A DNA stretch of 64,000 nt, taken from assembly GCF_958979055.1 (NCBI RefSeq), contig NC_084896.1, positions 25,840,001 to 25,904,000 of the forward strand, in the 5' to 3' direction. Positions 1 to 10,767 of the stretch are shown here, in pieces. Position numbers and translations under genes: made by a program. This stretch comes from Alnus glutinosa (Eukaryota > Streptophyta > Magnoliopsida > Fagales > Betulaceae). The notes beneath the pieces were generated by a model that was not told the origin of the DNA, made no database searches, and saw only the letters and a list, made by a program, of their open reading frames with translations. How positions within the stretch are numbered: position 1 is the stretch's first letter; every line of letters begins with the position of its first letter.

Positions 1-68
1 TCTCCTCGTTATCATCGTCCTCATCTTCTTCTTCTTCTTCTTCTTCTTCTATTGGCTTTCCGGGTGAG

Positions 69-1520
69 ATGGGTAGCGAGAATCCTCAGCTTCACATAAT
101 CTTCTTCCCTTTCATGGCCCATGGCCACATGATACCAATGGTAGACATGGCCAAGCTATTCGCAAGGCGAGGCGTGAAGGTAGCCATAGTCACCACCCCT
201 CTCAACGTGCCTTTCGTCTCCAGAATCAAAACTCGCGGCGGCGGCGCCAAGGTCGATATCCAAACGATCAAGTTCCCGGTCGAAAAGGCCGGCCTGCCAG
301 AAGGATGCGAGAACGCCGACTCGCTGATCATGACTTCCCACGAAATGTTGAACATGTTCTTCAAAGCCCTGGCGATGCTTCAACAACCATTGGAGCAGCT
401 ACTCCATGATTACCACGCTGATTGCCTCGTCGCTGACGTGTTCTTTCCATGGGCAACCGATGCTGCCGCAAAATTTGGTATCCCAAGGCTTGTTTTCTAT
501 GGAACCGGTTTTTTCTCCATGACTGCGGAAGAGAGTCTGAACCGATATGAACCTCACAAGAAAGTTTTGTCTGATTCTGAACCTTTCGTCATGCCTAATT
601 TTCCTGGAGATATAAAGTTGACGAGGATGCAACTACCAGACTTCGTTCGGCAAGGGGTTGAAACTGACATGACCAAGGTGTGGAAAGAAGCTGTAGAAGC
701 AGGCATGAGGAGCTATGGGACTGTTGTAAACAGCTTCTATGAGCTGGAGCCGGCTTATGCGGATCACTACAGAAAGGTTTTGGGAAGGAAGGCATGGCAT
801 GTAGGGCCGGTTTCAGCGTGCAACAAGGACGCTGAAGATAAAGCTCAGAGGGGGAAAGAATCCTCCGTTGATGAACATGAATGCCTGAAATGGCTTAATA
901 CAAAGAAACCCAAATCAGTTGTTTATATATGTTTTGGAAGTTTGGCTTCCTTCAATGATTCTCAACTGATGGAGATTGCAATGGGTCTTGAGGCTTCTGG
1001 CCAGCAATTCATTTGGGTTGTGAGGAAAGGCAAAAATGTAGAAAAAAAAGATCGGGAAGATTGGGTACCTAAAGGATTTGAGAAGAGAATGGAAGACAAG
1101 GGACTGATTATAAAAGGCTGGGCACCCCAAGTTCTGATTCTTGATCATGAAGCAGTTGGTGGATTTGTGACTCACTGCGGGTGGAATTCAACCTTGGAAG
1201 GAATCACTGCTGGGGTTCCCATGGTCACATGGCCTGTGTTCGCGGAGCAGTTTTACAACGAGAAGTTGGTGACTCAGGTGCTGAAGGTTGGAGTGGATGT
1301 TGGTGTTCAGCGATATTGTGTTGAATTGAAGGGAGATAGTATCAAGAAGGAAGCAGTGGAGAAGGCAGTGAAGCGGATTATGGTGGGTGAAGAAGCGGAG
1401 GAAATGAGAAGGCGAGCCAAGTCACTTGCAGAGATGGCAAGGAGTGCTGTTGAAGATGGGGGATCATCTTACTCTGATTTGAATTCTTTGATTGAAGAAT
1501 TGAAGTCACGTTGCCCTTGA
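69..1520 (+). CDS. UGT: UDP-glycosyltransferase, UGT73-like (scopoletin/flavonoid glucosyltransferase type)
   Basis: Single-exon family 1 glycosyltransferase of 483 residues, the usual length. It would transfer a sugar, probably glucose, from UDP-sugar to a small acceptor such as a phenolic, coumarin or terpenoid in the cytosol; the acceptor cannot be read from sequence. The N-terminal domain has the catalytic histidine in the HGHMIP motif (His20) and the partner aspartate in LVADVFFPW (Asp123). The 44-residue PSPG box runs from Trp351 to Gln394, contains the invariant THCGWNS stretch and ends in Gln, the residue usually linked to UDP-glucose use. The start at 69 gives the normal N-terminus right before the first beta strand. 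A CTT-rich leader lies upstream and the promoter is outside the window. It faces away from the two minus-strand UGTs downstream and differs clearly from them, so it is an older paralogue. UGT73 assignment rests on overall resemblance. Confidence 0.95.
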   Translation: MGSENPQLHIIFFPFMAHGHMIPMVDMAKLFARRGVKVAIVTTPLNVPFVSRIKTRGGGAKVDIQTIKFPVEKAGLPEGCENADSLIMTSHEMLNMFFKALAMLQQPLEQLLHDYHADCLVADVFFPWATDAAAKFGIPRLVFYGTGFFSMTAEESLNRYEPHKKVLSDSEPFVMPNFPGDIKLTRMQLPDFVRQGVETDMTKVWKEAVEAGMRSYGTVVNSFYELEPAYADHYRKVLGRKAWHVGPVSACNKDAEDKAQRGKESSVDEHECLKWLNTKKPKSVVYICFGSLASFNDSQLMEIAMGLEASGQQFIWVVRKGKNVEKKDREDWVPKGFEKRMEDKGLIIKGWAPQVLILDHEAVGGFVTHCGWNSTLEGITAGVPMVTWPVFAEQFYNEKLVTQVLKVGVDVGVQRYCVELKGDSIKKEAVEKAVKRIMVGEEAEEMRRRAKSLAEMARSAVEDGGSSYSDLNSLIEELKSRCP

Positions 1521-4478
1521 CATGCAAGCAAACGATCGATAATCATGCCTTTTATTTTAATTATCTTTTAATTAGAATAATTAAAACTTGTTGGCTTTTT
1601 TTTTTCAAAAAAAAAAATAAAAAATGTAGGAACCATAAGGGGGAGGGAAAAGAGGGAAGACAGATTTGAACTAGCTAGCTAGTGATCTCTAGATTTTCAA
1701 TCGATTGAGCTAGTCCTCAAGTCTTTGTTGGTGTTTGTTAGCTGTGCTCGCTTGTTATTGAATCCTTATTTGGTAGATATTGTATTAAGAACTTGGGAAT
1801 TTGGGATTAACATTCCAATTTAATGTCTGAATTGAACTATTTGACTAATGTGGTTTAGTTGTCTAAACAGGTTCTATCATGTAAAAAAAAAATTCTTCTT
1901 AAAACACACGTGGCTTTTAAAACAAAGGTGTAAGTTTATAAGGGGTAGATTTTTAATAATATTCTTTGTTTAATAAAATTGTTTTAAAATGAGTAAAAAC
2001 AAATCCTTGAAAATTCCGGTTGATTCTAAACCTCTAATTTCTGTTTTAAGTGGCTCAGGACTAAAATGTCACTAATTTTTCAAGTGGTGGTCGATCAGCA
2101 TGTTGGGATTCAAGACCAAGAACAAAAATACAGTGAAAATTATTTTTCTTTGTGCAAATTAAATAGTCAATCTAGCATTAAAATATTAACTCATCAAAAA
2201 CAATGCAGATAAATAAATCAAACAACTCACAAACAGGACATCAAGATTTGTACATGAAAAACCTTCCGGTGTAAAGGAAAAAATCACAGGACTTAGTCTA
2301 ATTAAATCTTCTACTATCAACAATAATGAACTTATAAGTGTCTTCTATAGAACAATGTCTAGAGGTTAATTATCACCACATCAAGAATATATACATTCTT
2401 TGATTAAAATATAAATTCATCACTCCAAGAATAGATTCCAATAAAAAGAAAGATCTCACCAAGTAGAGATGAACAATCAAGCAACTGGAAAAGAAGTCCA
2501 ACGATCAACACCAGTCAATACGTAACTCTCGTCGCCAAAAAAATATACTGAAATTTTATCAAGATCAGACCATAAATGATCATTCAATCTATGATGAAAA
2601 TAACTATGTAGAAAATTCTATTTTCACTCGTCTCTCACTGTTTTTGTCGCATTATTCTCTAGACTGATTTTCTTCACATAGTCTCGAGCTGTAAAACTGC
2701 AAGCCACCTAGGGAGAAAAATCAAGCAGGACACTAAGATTTATATGTGGAAAACCTTCCAATGTGAAAGAAAAAATTACGAGACTTAGTCTAGTTTAATC
2801 TTCTACTATCAACAATAATGAGCTTACAAGTGTCTTCTCTATAACAATATATAGAGGTCATCATGCACCACATCAAGAATACATAGATTGTTAGATTAAA
2901 AACATAAATTTATCACTCTAAGAGTGGATTCCAATTAACAAGAACAAAAAAAGATCTCACCAAAGAAGGATGAATAACAATCAACTAGAGAAGAAGTCCA
3001 AAGATCAACAGTAGTTAATTCGTAGCTCTCGTTGTTAAGAATAACATACTAAACTTTCATCAAAATCGAACTATAAATGATACTTCAATCTCGACCAGAA
3101 ATGTTTACGAAGAAAACTCTATTTTCATTCTACTCTCACTGTTTTGGTCGCATCATTCTCTAGACTGATTTTCTTCACACAGTCTCGGGCTGTAAAACTG
3201 CAAGCCTTTCATTTTTCTTTTTCTTTTCTTGTTGGCCACAAGTTATGCATTGTACGTAACCTGCTCTTTGTCAACAGTCGCATTTGTTTCTTTTTGGCTA
3301 TGCACTGTTACATACACACCAATCACAAATCACAGTCTGACATGTGTACGTACGTCACTTACAATAAAAAAAATAAAATTATTGTAACTTCACTCTTAGT
3401 GATTCTTCCCTAAAATCACATTCTAAGTACGTCTTAATGTATGATAAAAAGCTTTGCCCTGGATTTTCTCTGCACAAAACTTGACATTTTATACATATTT
3501 GTCTGCAAAAGAGTTGTCGTTCAGTGGAGGCAGTGGCGGGGGGTCAAGATTTTTATTTTTTATTTTTATATATTTTTATGAAAGAAAAAAAAAACTAAAG
3601 TTAAACAAAAATTAATTAAAAATATGAAAAAATTTAACTAAAAAAATTTAATTTTTGTTTAAAACATATAAATTTAACATACAATTTATTTTGCCACGCT
3701 TCGCCGGTTACTTGATTCAATTATCTTCTACGAGTCTTTATAATTGGTTGACAAGGTTTTTTTTCTTTTCTTTTTTGTGGATATGTCATTAGAATCTAGT
3801 CTCTATCACTAGGAGGGTAATAAAAAATTCTTAAGCAAAGATATGTTTGTATATTTGTTAATCTACTTCGGCGCGAGTTTATTTAGAATTTGATTAGAGC
3901 ATAATGAAATATTTGTTGTTCTTCATAATTTCAGGTAACTACAATTATATATTTCATACAATTAAAATATGTAAGAAAAACTATATATATTCATAACAAT
4001 TAATTTAATTGAGCAATCTAAGTTTAAAAGCATAATCAAAATTAAAGTTTGATTACATAAATGAAATTTTCTTTAATTTGCAATTTTGCTTTTAACTGTC
4101 CATGACCTTTATCTTTTGCTCAACTTTTCCTTCTAAATTTCGGCCTTAATATACTATTTGCTTTTCTTTTTTCTTTTTAAGTGAGCACAACCTATATATA
4201 CTTCATGCTTTTTTTTTAATATATTGTTTTATTAGTATTTATACTTTAGACTTAAGGGTTTTGATTTTAATCGTGTTGTGTTGTGTTGTTAGAAGAGTTT
4301 AAAGGTTTGGACTTTTGAAAAGTCTTGGAAGTTTGGTCTCTCAACCAAACCCACTGGCCCACTAACATTTTTTTTTCCCAAGCCCACTAACACCTCAAAT
4401 GAAAGAAGCTAAGGCAACTTTAAAAACCAAAAAACAATAATAATAAAAAAAGGCGCTAAGGCAGTGGTCTACGGATCA
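1521..4478. other. Gene-free spacer, AT-rich, repeat-bearing
   Basis: This is the 3' flank of the first UGT followed by AT-rich spacer. It holds the tandem repeat at 2231-3206 and many A/T runs. I see no coding region: the short open frames lack family motifs and sit in low-complexity DNA. Confidence 0.6.
2231..3206. repeat. Two-copy tandem repeat, unit about 480 bp
   Basis: Unit 1 (about 2231-2705) and unit 2 (about 2723-3206) align along their whole length. Both begin with a CAGGACA/CAGGACAC stretch, share an AAACCTTCC core and a block with CTTCTACTATCAACAATAAT, and end with the same TGTAAAACTGCAAGCC. They differ by scattered substitutions and small indels, so the duplication is old. There is no open frame. 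The wording resembles transposon-derived filler, but the class is not identified. Confidence 0.7.
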
Positions 4479-4672
4479 GGATCCTCTATAATTTGCTCGA
4501 ATTTAAAAGAATTCGGGCATGTGATTATGAGATACCACTTATGGAATCCACATGACCAAATAAAAATTGGGCTGCCCAACCACTTAACCTATCAAATGGG
4601 TCCCATAAGTGATCTCTCACAATCACATGCCCAAATTCTCTCAAATTCGGGCAAATAATTGTAGAATATCCT
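4479..4672. repeat. Foldback MITE-like element with GGATCC end
   Basis: The two halves are inverted copies. The left arm, with GGATCCTCTATAATTTGC and ATTCGGGCATGTGATTATGAG, is answered on the right by CACAATCACATGCCCAAATTC and a TCC end. A long imperfect hairpin is expected. A second copy truncated at its left end lies at about 8810-8983 in the duplicated unit. No convincing target-site duplication was found. Confidence 0.6.
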
Positions 4673-5045
4673 AATCTACGGTCCACGACTCCACAAACAG
4701 TCCAACAACAAAAATTTATTTAAACGGTGTGTTTTAAAGAGACATTGTGCTTCTCGTTATCTTCTTCCCAATTTTCATCTAATCTGAACCTAAAATCCTG
4801 AAATTGTGGTAGAAAAATTTCTAGACTTGCTTGAATCGTTTGCCCCTGAAGTTTGGTGACTAAATTTCGATTGTCCCTGATTTGCAGTTGAAAGTGGACA
4901 AATAGGGCATCCAGAGGATTTTCTACTACGGCTAAGAAACATTTTTGGAGGTGGGGGGGAGGGGGGGAAATGCCCTTTCCCGACCCATGGCTCTGCCCTT
5001 GAGTGGAGTTTTGTTTTTGTAAACAAACCTTCTCTGAAAACTTGT

Positions 5046-5420
5046 TAGGGGTGGGCGTCGGTTCAGTAGGCGGTTAAGTCGGTTAATTCGGTCGGTTAAC
5101 TGACTTTTGTCGGAATGTAGTCGGTGAATTTATTTCGGTTAAGCGGTTGATAGGCGGTCGGTTAAGTCGGTTAACATTCGGTTTAAATGGGTAATGAAAC
5201 GACGTCATTTTTATTTTTTGAAAGGAAAAAAAAAAAATGATCATACGTTTCGTTCTTACTAAAACAACGTCGTTTCGGTTAATCGGTCGGAATAGAATGC
5301 GGTTCGGTTCGGCTGCCGATCCGGCTTTTAGAATAAAATTTTATACCGACTACCGAACCGAAATTAGTCGGTTAAAGTTGGTAGGCGGTAGGCGGTAAGC
5401 AGATAATTTGCCCATCCCTA
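5046..5420. mobile_element. Non-autonomous hAT-type element, 375 bp, with 8-bp TSD
   Basis: The ends are TAGGGGTGGGC at the left and, read inward from the right, TAGGGATGGGC. The element is flanked on both sides by the exact 8-bp duplication AAACTTGT (5038-5045 and 5421-5428). The matching place in unit B (about 9380) has one copy of this octamer and no insert, which is a true empty site. The 8-bp duplication and TAGGG-type ends are hallmarks of the hAT superfamily. The interior repeats GGCGGTTA/TCGGTTAA-like motifs near both ends, as expected for subterminal transposase sites, and includes an ACGACGTCATTT motif. It encodes no transposase. Confidence 0.92.
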
Positions 5421-5428
5421 AAACTTGT

Positions 5429-6920
5429 TGTCCCCAGTAGTGGATATCAATGATTTGACCTATATTAACATTATTGCAGAATAGTGCAGTGTTTATGTTG
5501 TTGATATGGGAGTTTTATAACTTTTATTTGATGTTTTTGGTGGAAATAAATTTTTAATTAAAATGAATAAAAAATTATTATTTTAATAAAATAGAGAAGA
5601 ATTTTAAATAAGTTGATAGATGCAAGTCTTTGAAAAGTGGTTAGTTAAAAAAAAAAAAAAAAGGGTTTTGATTAGCCATTATACATTGAAATATGAGAAA
5701 GCCTTCAATCCAGACATGGCGTAAAAACCCAATTTTACAGCACTCATTAGGAATTCAACACGTAACTAAAAGCACCAAATGCAAGATGGGGTAAAAACAC
5801 AGGAACTTCTTTCTGTATATAATTCCCCTCAAGAAGATTTCCATGAGATAAGTAAAACAAATATCATCCTTACCCATAAATCCTAGGGCAGATAAGTAAA
5901 CAAGGTAGTCAATGAGAGGAAAACCCCACAAACAATGAAATGTTGGGAGCTAGGTTTGATTTTCTTTTTGAAACTTTAGTTTGTGAAGATTTGGGAATCG
6001 GGTTGCGATTCTTTGTGGTTTGGTTTTTTTTAACGGGGTCTTGCTTTCTTGTCCTTTCTGCTTCTGGATATTCATGAAAATAGTTTTTGACTATGTTTTT
6101 GGAGTTGATATTGACTCTGAATTTGGCTTCTTAAACATGAAGATTATAAATTTTTGAGCTGATTTCAGCAGAGTGATTGGGACTGAGGCTTGGAGATGGG
6201 CTCAATTGGGATAATTTTTCTTCTCGACATAGGATTATACTCATAACTAGAATGAAAATTGGTTTCATGCTCAGGAAAAAAAAAAAATGGTTTGATGAAA
6301 AAACGAGAAGGTTGGTTTGACGAAAACACACCTACCCTCCTCGCTTTTGGATGATGGCTAATTCCGGCGGTGGGTTGTTTAAGGATGATCCGATGAGTTC
6401 TCTTGCAAGGAGAAAAATTCTCTCTTTTTGTCTATAGGTTTTCGTTGGTTCATAGAATCCAATGTTTTATGTTTGTTGTATTTGATGGTTTTAATTAGAT
6501 GATGCGCCAAATTCTTATTGGAGGTTGTAAAGTAAAGCTTTACGGCCCATCATAGAAGGGGCTCTCTAGAAATATACATAAGCTAGTAAAAGTGCCTTTT
6601 AATGCCCCCAATTAAAAATTGTATCAATGTCCCCCAAACTATAAAGACCTACTACAGGTGGCCTTAGGTCTTGTGAAGACCCAAAGTAACTCTTTTATTT
6701 TTTATCACGTTTTTTTTCATTAATTTTTTTTAAAAAAAAAAATTGTCTTTTATTTATTTTTTATTAAGGATATTTTTGTCATTTGATAGACATTGTGTAT
6801 TGTGTTGGTCTCTTCGAGTCTTCGGCATTTTATCGAAAATATAATGTGCATAATTAATCGGATTCTTTTCTCAATCTCCGTTAAAAGGAAAAAATAAAAA
6901 ATAAAAAAAAAATCCCCCTT
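5429..6920. other. AT-rich 3' flank of UGT copy A, duplicated in unit B
   Basis: No gene is supported. The sequence is collinear with about 9390-10767, with substitutions and small indels throughout, so it is simply part of the duplicated unit. Confidence 0.7.
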
Positions 6921-8372
6921 TCAAGCCTCGTTCCTGCAGGATTTTAGCTCCTCAATTAACGCGTCAGCATCCTCAGACGAAGATCCACCTTCTTCAACAG
7001 CTCTCTTGGCCTTCTCTGCAAACTCTCTAGCTCGCCTTCTCATCTCCACGGCCTCAGCAGCACCATCACCATCACCACCCATCAACCTTTTCACGGCCAC
7101 CTCCACCTTCTCCCTCCCCACCAACGCCTTCTTTTCAACATTAAACGACATCCACTCCACGCTCCCAACTCGAACCCCAATGCCCAACACATCAGTCACC
7201 AGTTTCTCATTGAAGAACTGCTCCGCAGAGATAGGCCATGTGATCATCGGCACGCCGGAACTCACTCCCTCCAACGTAGAATTCCACCCACAATGAGTCA
7301 TGAACGCTCCCACTGCAGCATGCTCCAGTATCAACAACTGCGGCGCCCACCCTCTTATTATCAATCCCTTCTTTGATTCCTTAATCCTCTCTTCAAATCC
7401 GTCGGGAAGCCAATTTTCTTCCTCTTCACGTGTTCCCTCCGATTTGTTGAAGATCTTTCCGACCACCCAAATGAATGGATGGTTGGAAGCCTCGAGACCG
7501 TGAGCAATCTCGAGGAGCTGTTGAGGTGAAAAGCGAGCCAAGCTCCCGAAGCTGATGTAAAGAACAGAGTCGGGTTCTTTATCATCCAACCACCTCAAGC
7601 AACTTTGCTCATCAATGGAGGCTTGTTTGCCTCTCTCAGCCTTGTCTGCGACATTTCTGTTGCATAGAGACACTGGTCCTATAATCCAAGACTTCTTTCC
7701 CATCTCCTTCCTGAAATACGCAACGTAAGCTGGCTCCAACTCATAGAAGCTATTAATCAGAGACCCAAAGCTCGTCTCCTCTCCTTTACGCATATTATTA
7801 ACACGCCCAGAATTCTCTCCAGCAAAAGGCGGAAGCTGAGACCTCGTCAACTCGATCCGATCAGGAAGACCCGGCACCAGAAATGGCTCGTAGTCCGAAC
7901 CCACCTTCTCGTGCGGCGTGTGCCGTCTTACATTATCCATGACACAGCGAGAGAAGATCCCGCCTCCAGTGAAGAAAATCCTTTTAATTCGGAGCCCGTC
8001 AATGAGCTCAGCCGCCCAGCGGTGAAACCAGTCAACGACGATGCAGTCGGGCCGGCGGTCAAGTAGAAAGAGCCTGAGAGGCTCTTGGAGGACTGAGGTG
8101 TCGGTGAATGGGGTGGCGGACATGTCGGCGTCTGGCGAGACAGCGTCTTGCGGTAATCGGAGGGCGTGGATAGAGATTTGGCGGCCGATTTGTTGGTCAC
8201 GGGAAATGGTTTTTTGGAACAGGGGGGCGCTAGTAGGTGTGGCTATTATGGTGGATTTGGCGCCGTGGGATGCGAACACTCTGGCTGTATCAATCATTGG
8301 GATCTGGTGGCCTCCGCCCACAAAGGGGAAGAAGAACATTTCGACTACTCCCGGAGCTTCTTCAGAGTCCAT
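6921..8372 (-). CDS. UGT: UDP-glycosyltransferase, tandem copy A
   Basis: Single-exon family 1 UGT of 483 residues, UGT73-like but clearly different from the plus-strand UGT at the window start. Catalytic His22 lies in GGGHQIP and the partner Asp114 in IVVDWFHRW. The PSPG box begins at Trp342, keeps Gly355 at box position 14 and ends in Gln385, so the enzyme looks intact. The likely role is glucosylation of a small cytosolic acceptor, identity unknown. An in-frame ATG 28 codons upstream (8456) is rejected. It lies at or above the TATA box, and in copy B the same frame is broken by a stop before the MDSEEAPG start. The promoter elements at 8442-8449 and 8475-8490 are shared with copy B. About twelve substitutions and a two-residue indel (a GD repeat) separate the copies. 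Confidence 0.94.
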   Translation of the reverse strand: MDSEEAPGVVEMFFFPFVGGGHQIPMIDTARVFASHGAKSTIIATPTSAPLFQKTISRDQQIGRQISIHALRLPQDAVSPDADMSATPFTDTSVLQEPLRLFLLDRRPDCIVVDWFHRWAAELIDGLRIKRIFFTGGGIFSRCVMDNVRRHTPHEKVGSDYEPFLVPGLPDRIELTRSQLPPFAGENSGRVNNMRKGEETSFGSLINSFYELEPAYVAYFRKEMGKKSWIIGPVSLCNRNVADKAERGKQASIDEQSCLRWLDDKEPDSVLYISFGSLARFSPQQLLEIAHGLEASNHPFIWVVGKIFNKSEGTREEEENWLPDGFEERIKESKKGLIIRGWAPQLLILEHAAVGAFMTHCGWNSTLEGVSSGVPMITWPISAEQFFNEKLVTDVLGIGVRVGSVEWMSFNVEKKALVGREKVEVAVKRLMGGDGDGAAEAVEMRRRAREFAEKAKRAVEEGGSSSEDADALIEELKSCRNEA

Positions 8373-8441
8373 GACGCCGAGACAGAGAGAGATACAGAGG
8401 CAACTGGGACTGAATTGCGTGTTACAGTTTGATAAGACCGG

Positions 8442-8449
8442 TATATATA
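8442..8449 (-). promoter_or_regulatory. TATA box of UGT copy A
   Basis: TATATATA lies 70 bp upstream of the ATG at 8372 and is preserved in copy B at 12283-12290. Its position implies transcription starts near 8415, downstream of the alternative ATG at 8456. Confidence 0.65.
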
Positions 8450-8474
8450 GTAGCATAATTTTAGAACACTGCTA

Positions 8475-8490
8475 ACGTCACCAGTGACGT
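8475..8490 (-). promoter_or_regulatory. Palindromic TGACG (bZIP/TGA-type) site, UGT copy A
   Basis: ACGTCAC-CA-GTGACGT is a perfect 7-bp inverted repeat around a 2-bp spacer, 25 bp upstream of the TATA box. TGACG cores are the known binding sequence of TGA-class bZIP factors, which drive salicylate- and xenobiotic-responsive genes, including many UGTs. The same 16 bp occur before copy B. Function is inferred from motif and position only. Confidence 0.5.
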
Positions 8491-8694
8491 AGTTAATTTG
8501 GCATTTTATGGTTCAAGAGACCTTAAGAAAAGGATCTATATTTAATGGTTGAAGTGTCAACCTCGTACACACAATTTTTTTTAAAAAAAAAAAATTAAAT
8601 GAAAGAAGATCTTTTGTCCAAGAGATTACGGTATTTTTTTGGCTTATACAAAATACAAATGAAGAATACACTGCCTATACAAAAAAAAAAGAGG

Positions 8695-8812
8695 CTCGGA
8701 TGAAGGCAGCCAAGTGATCATTTGGCACACCGGCACTCGCACCTTGTGTGATCAACAATGGGTCCATGAACCCTCTCACAGGGCCACAGCTGCATGTTCT
8801 AATATCAGCAAA
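8695..8812 (-). pseudogene. UGT PSPG-box relic, truncated copy at duplication junction
   Basis: This is nearly identical to the relic at 13020-13134. Read on the minus strand it begins with codons for LILEHAAV, then continues in another frame with GFMDPLL and ASAGVP. These correspond to the conserved LILEHAAVG-GFMTHCG and SSGVPMITW parts of a PSPG box, broken by frameshifts and substitutions. It is cut at its 5' end by the A/B junction. Confidence 0.65.
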
Positions 8813-8983
8813 TTTGAGAGAATTTGGATATGTGATTGTGAGATACCATTTATGGAATCCACATGAGTAAATAAAAATTGGATTGCTCAACCACTTATCC
8901 TATCAAGTGAGTTTCATAAATGATCTTTCACAATCACATGCTCAAATTTTCTCAAATTTGGGCAAATAATTGTAGAATATCCT

Positions 8984-10767
8984 AATCCACGGTCCACGAC
9001 TTCACAAACAGTCCAACAACAAAAATTTATTTAAACGGTTTGTTTTAAAGAGACATCGTGCTTCTCGTCATCTTCTTTCCCATTTTCATCTAATCTGAAC
9101 TTAAAATCTTGAAAATGTTGAAACTGTGGTAGAAAAATTTCTAGACATCCACAGTGCTCGAATCGTTTGCCCCTAAAGTTTGGTGACTGAATTTCAATTG
9201 TCCCCGATTTACAGTTGAAAGTGGACAAATAGGGCATCTAGATGATTTTTTACTGTGGTTAAAAAACATTTTTGAAGGGGGGGGGGGGGGGGGGGGATGT
9301 GCTCTCTCTATACCCCTGGCTGGCTGGCTCTACCCTTGAGTGGAGGAGTTCTGTTTTCGTAAACATACCTTTTTCTGAAAACTTGTTATCCTTAGCAGTG
9401 GATATCAATGATTTGACCCGTATTAACAGCATTGCAGGATTGTGCAGTGTTTATGTTGTTGATATGGGAGTTTTATTTGATGTTTTTGGTAGAAATAAAT
9501 TTTTAATTAAAACAAATAAAAAATTATTATTTTAATAAAATAGAGAAGAATTTTAAATAAGTTAATAGATGCATGTCTTGAAAGGTGATTAGTTAAAAAA
9601 AAAAAAAAAAAAAAAGTGAATTTTGACTAGCCATTTTACATTGAAATATGAGAAAACCTTCGATTCAGACGTGGCGTAAAAATCCAATTTAACATCACCC
9701 ATTAAGAATTCAACACGCAAGCTAAAAGCACCAAATGCAAGAAGAGGTAAAAACACAAGAACTTCTTTCTGTATATAATTCCTCTCCAGACGATTTTCAT
9801 GAGATAAGTAAAATTATCATCCTTACCCATAAATCCAACGGCAGATAAGTAAACAAGCTAATCAATGAGAGGAAAACCCCACAAACAATGAAATGTTGAG
9901 AGCTGGGTTTGATTTTCTTTTCGAAACTTTAGTTTGTGAAGATTTGAGAATCGGGTTGAGATTCTTTATTGGTTTAGTTTTTTTCTTTTAACGGGGCCTT
10001 GCTTTCTCCTACATATCCATATAAACGGTTTTGGACTATGTTTTTGGAGTTGGCATTGACTCTGACTTTGGCTTCTTAAACATGAAGATTAGAAATTTTG
10101 GAGTTGATTTCAGCAGAGCGATCGAGACTGAGGCTTGGAGATGGGCTCTATTGGGATAATTTTTCTTCTCGAAATAGGATTGTACTCATACCTAGAATGA
10201 AAATTGGTTTGATGAAAAAATGGAAGGTTGGTTTGATGAAAACACCCTTACCCTACGCACTTTCGGACGATGGCTAATTCCGGCGGTGAGTTGTTTAAGG
10301 AAGATCCGATGAGATCTCTTGCAAGGAGAAAATTTCTCTTTTGTCTATAGGTTTTCTTTGGTTCATAGAATTCAATGTTTTTATATTTGTTGTTTTCATG
10401 GTTTAGATGACGTGTCAAATTTTTATTAGAGGCTGTAAAGTGAGGTTTTACGGGCCATCCTGATAAAATGGACTCTTTTATAATATACAAAAACCATTAA
10501 GAGTGCCTTTTAATACCCTCAATTAAAGATTATATCAATGTTCTCCAAACTATCTAAAAGACCTGCAGGTGGCCTATGGTCACTTTTTTTTTTTTGAAAT
10601 TTTGTCTTTTATTTATTTTTTATTAAGGATATTTTTGTCATTTGATAGACATTGTGTATTGTGTTGGTCTCTTCGGCATTTTATCGAAAATATAATGTGC
10701 ATAATTAATCGGATTATTTTCTCAATCTCCGTTAAAAGGTAAAAAAAAAAAAAAAAAAAATCCCCTT
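8984..10767. other. AT-rich 3' flank of UGT copy B
   Basis: Collinear with 4673-6920 minus the hAT element. The only local features are homopolymer runs (G at 9277-9296, A at about 9595-9616). No coding region is supported. Confidence 0.65.

Larger units (their letters stand above)
4497..8813. repeat. Tandem segmental duplication, unit A (with UGT copy A)
   Basis: This unit matches unit B (about 8810-13134) across the foldback repeat, the long AT-rich 3' flank, the UGT coding sequence, its promoter and the decayed UGT fragment at the right end. Unit A differs in two large ways. It carries a 375-bp hAT-type insertion at 5046-5420, and it lacks about 556 bp present in unit B at about 12465-13020. 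The A/B junction is near 8810, where the UGT relic runs directly into the foldback repeat. Confidence 0.88.

Noticed and set aside
8373-8456. 28-residue N-terminal extension of UGT copy A
   Set aside because: The upstream ATG lies above the predicted transcript start, and the matching frame in copy B is broken by a stop.
8041-8475. 144-residue plus-strand open frame antisense to UGT copy A (and its twin at 11882-12316)
   Set aside because: It mirrors the GC-rich UGT coding sequence and promoter. It has no family motif, and its duplication simply follows that of the UGT.
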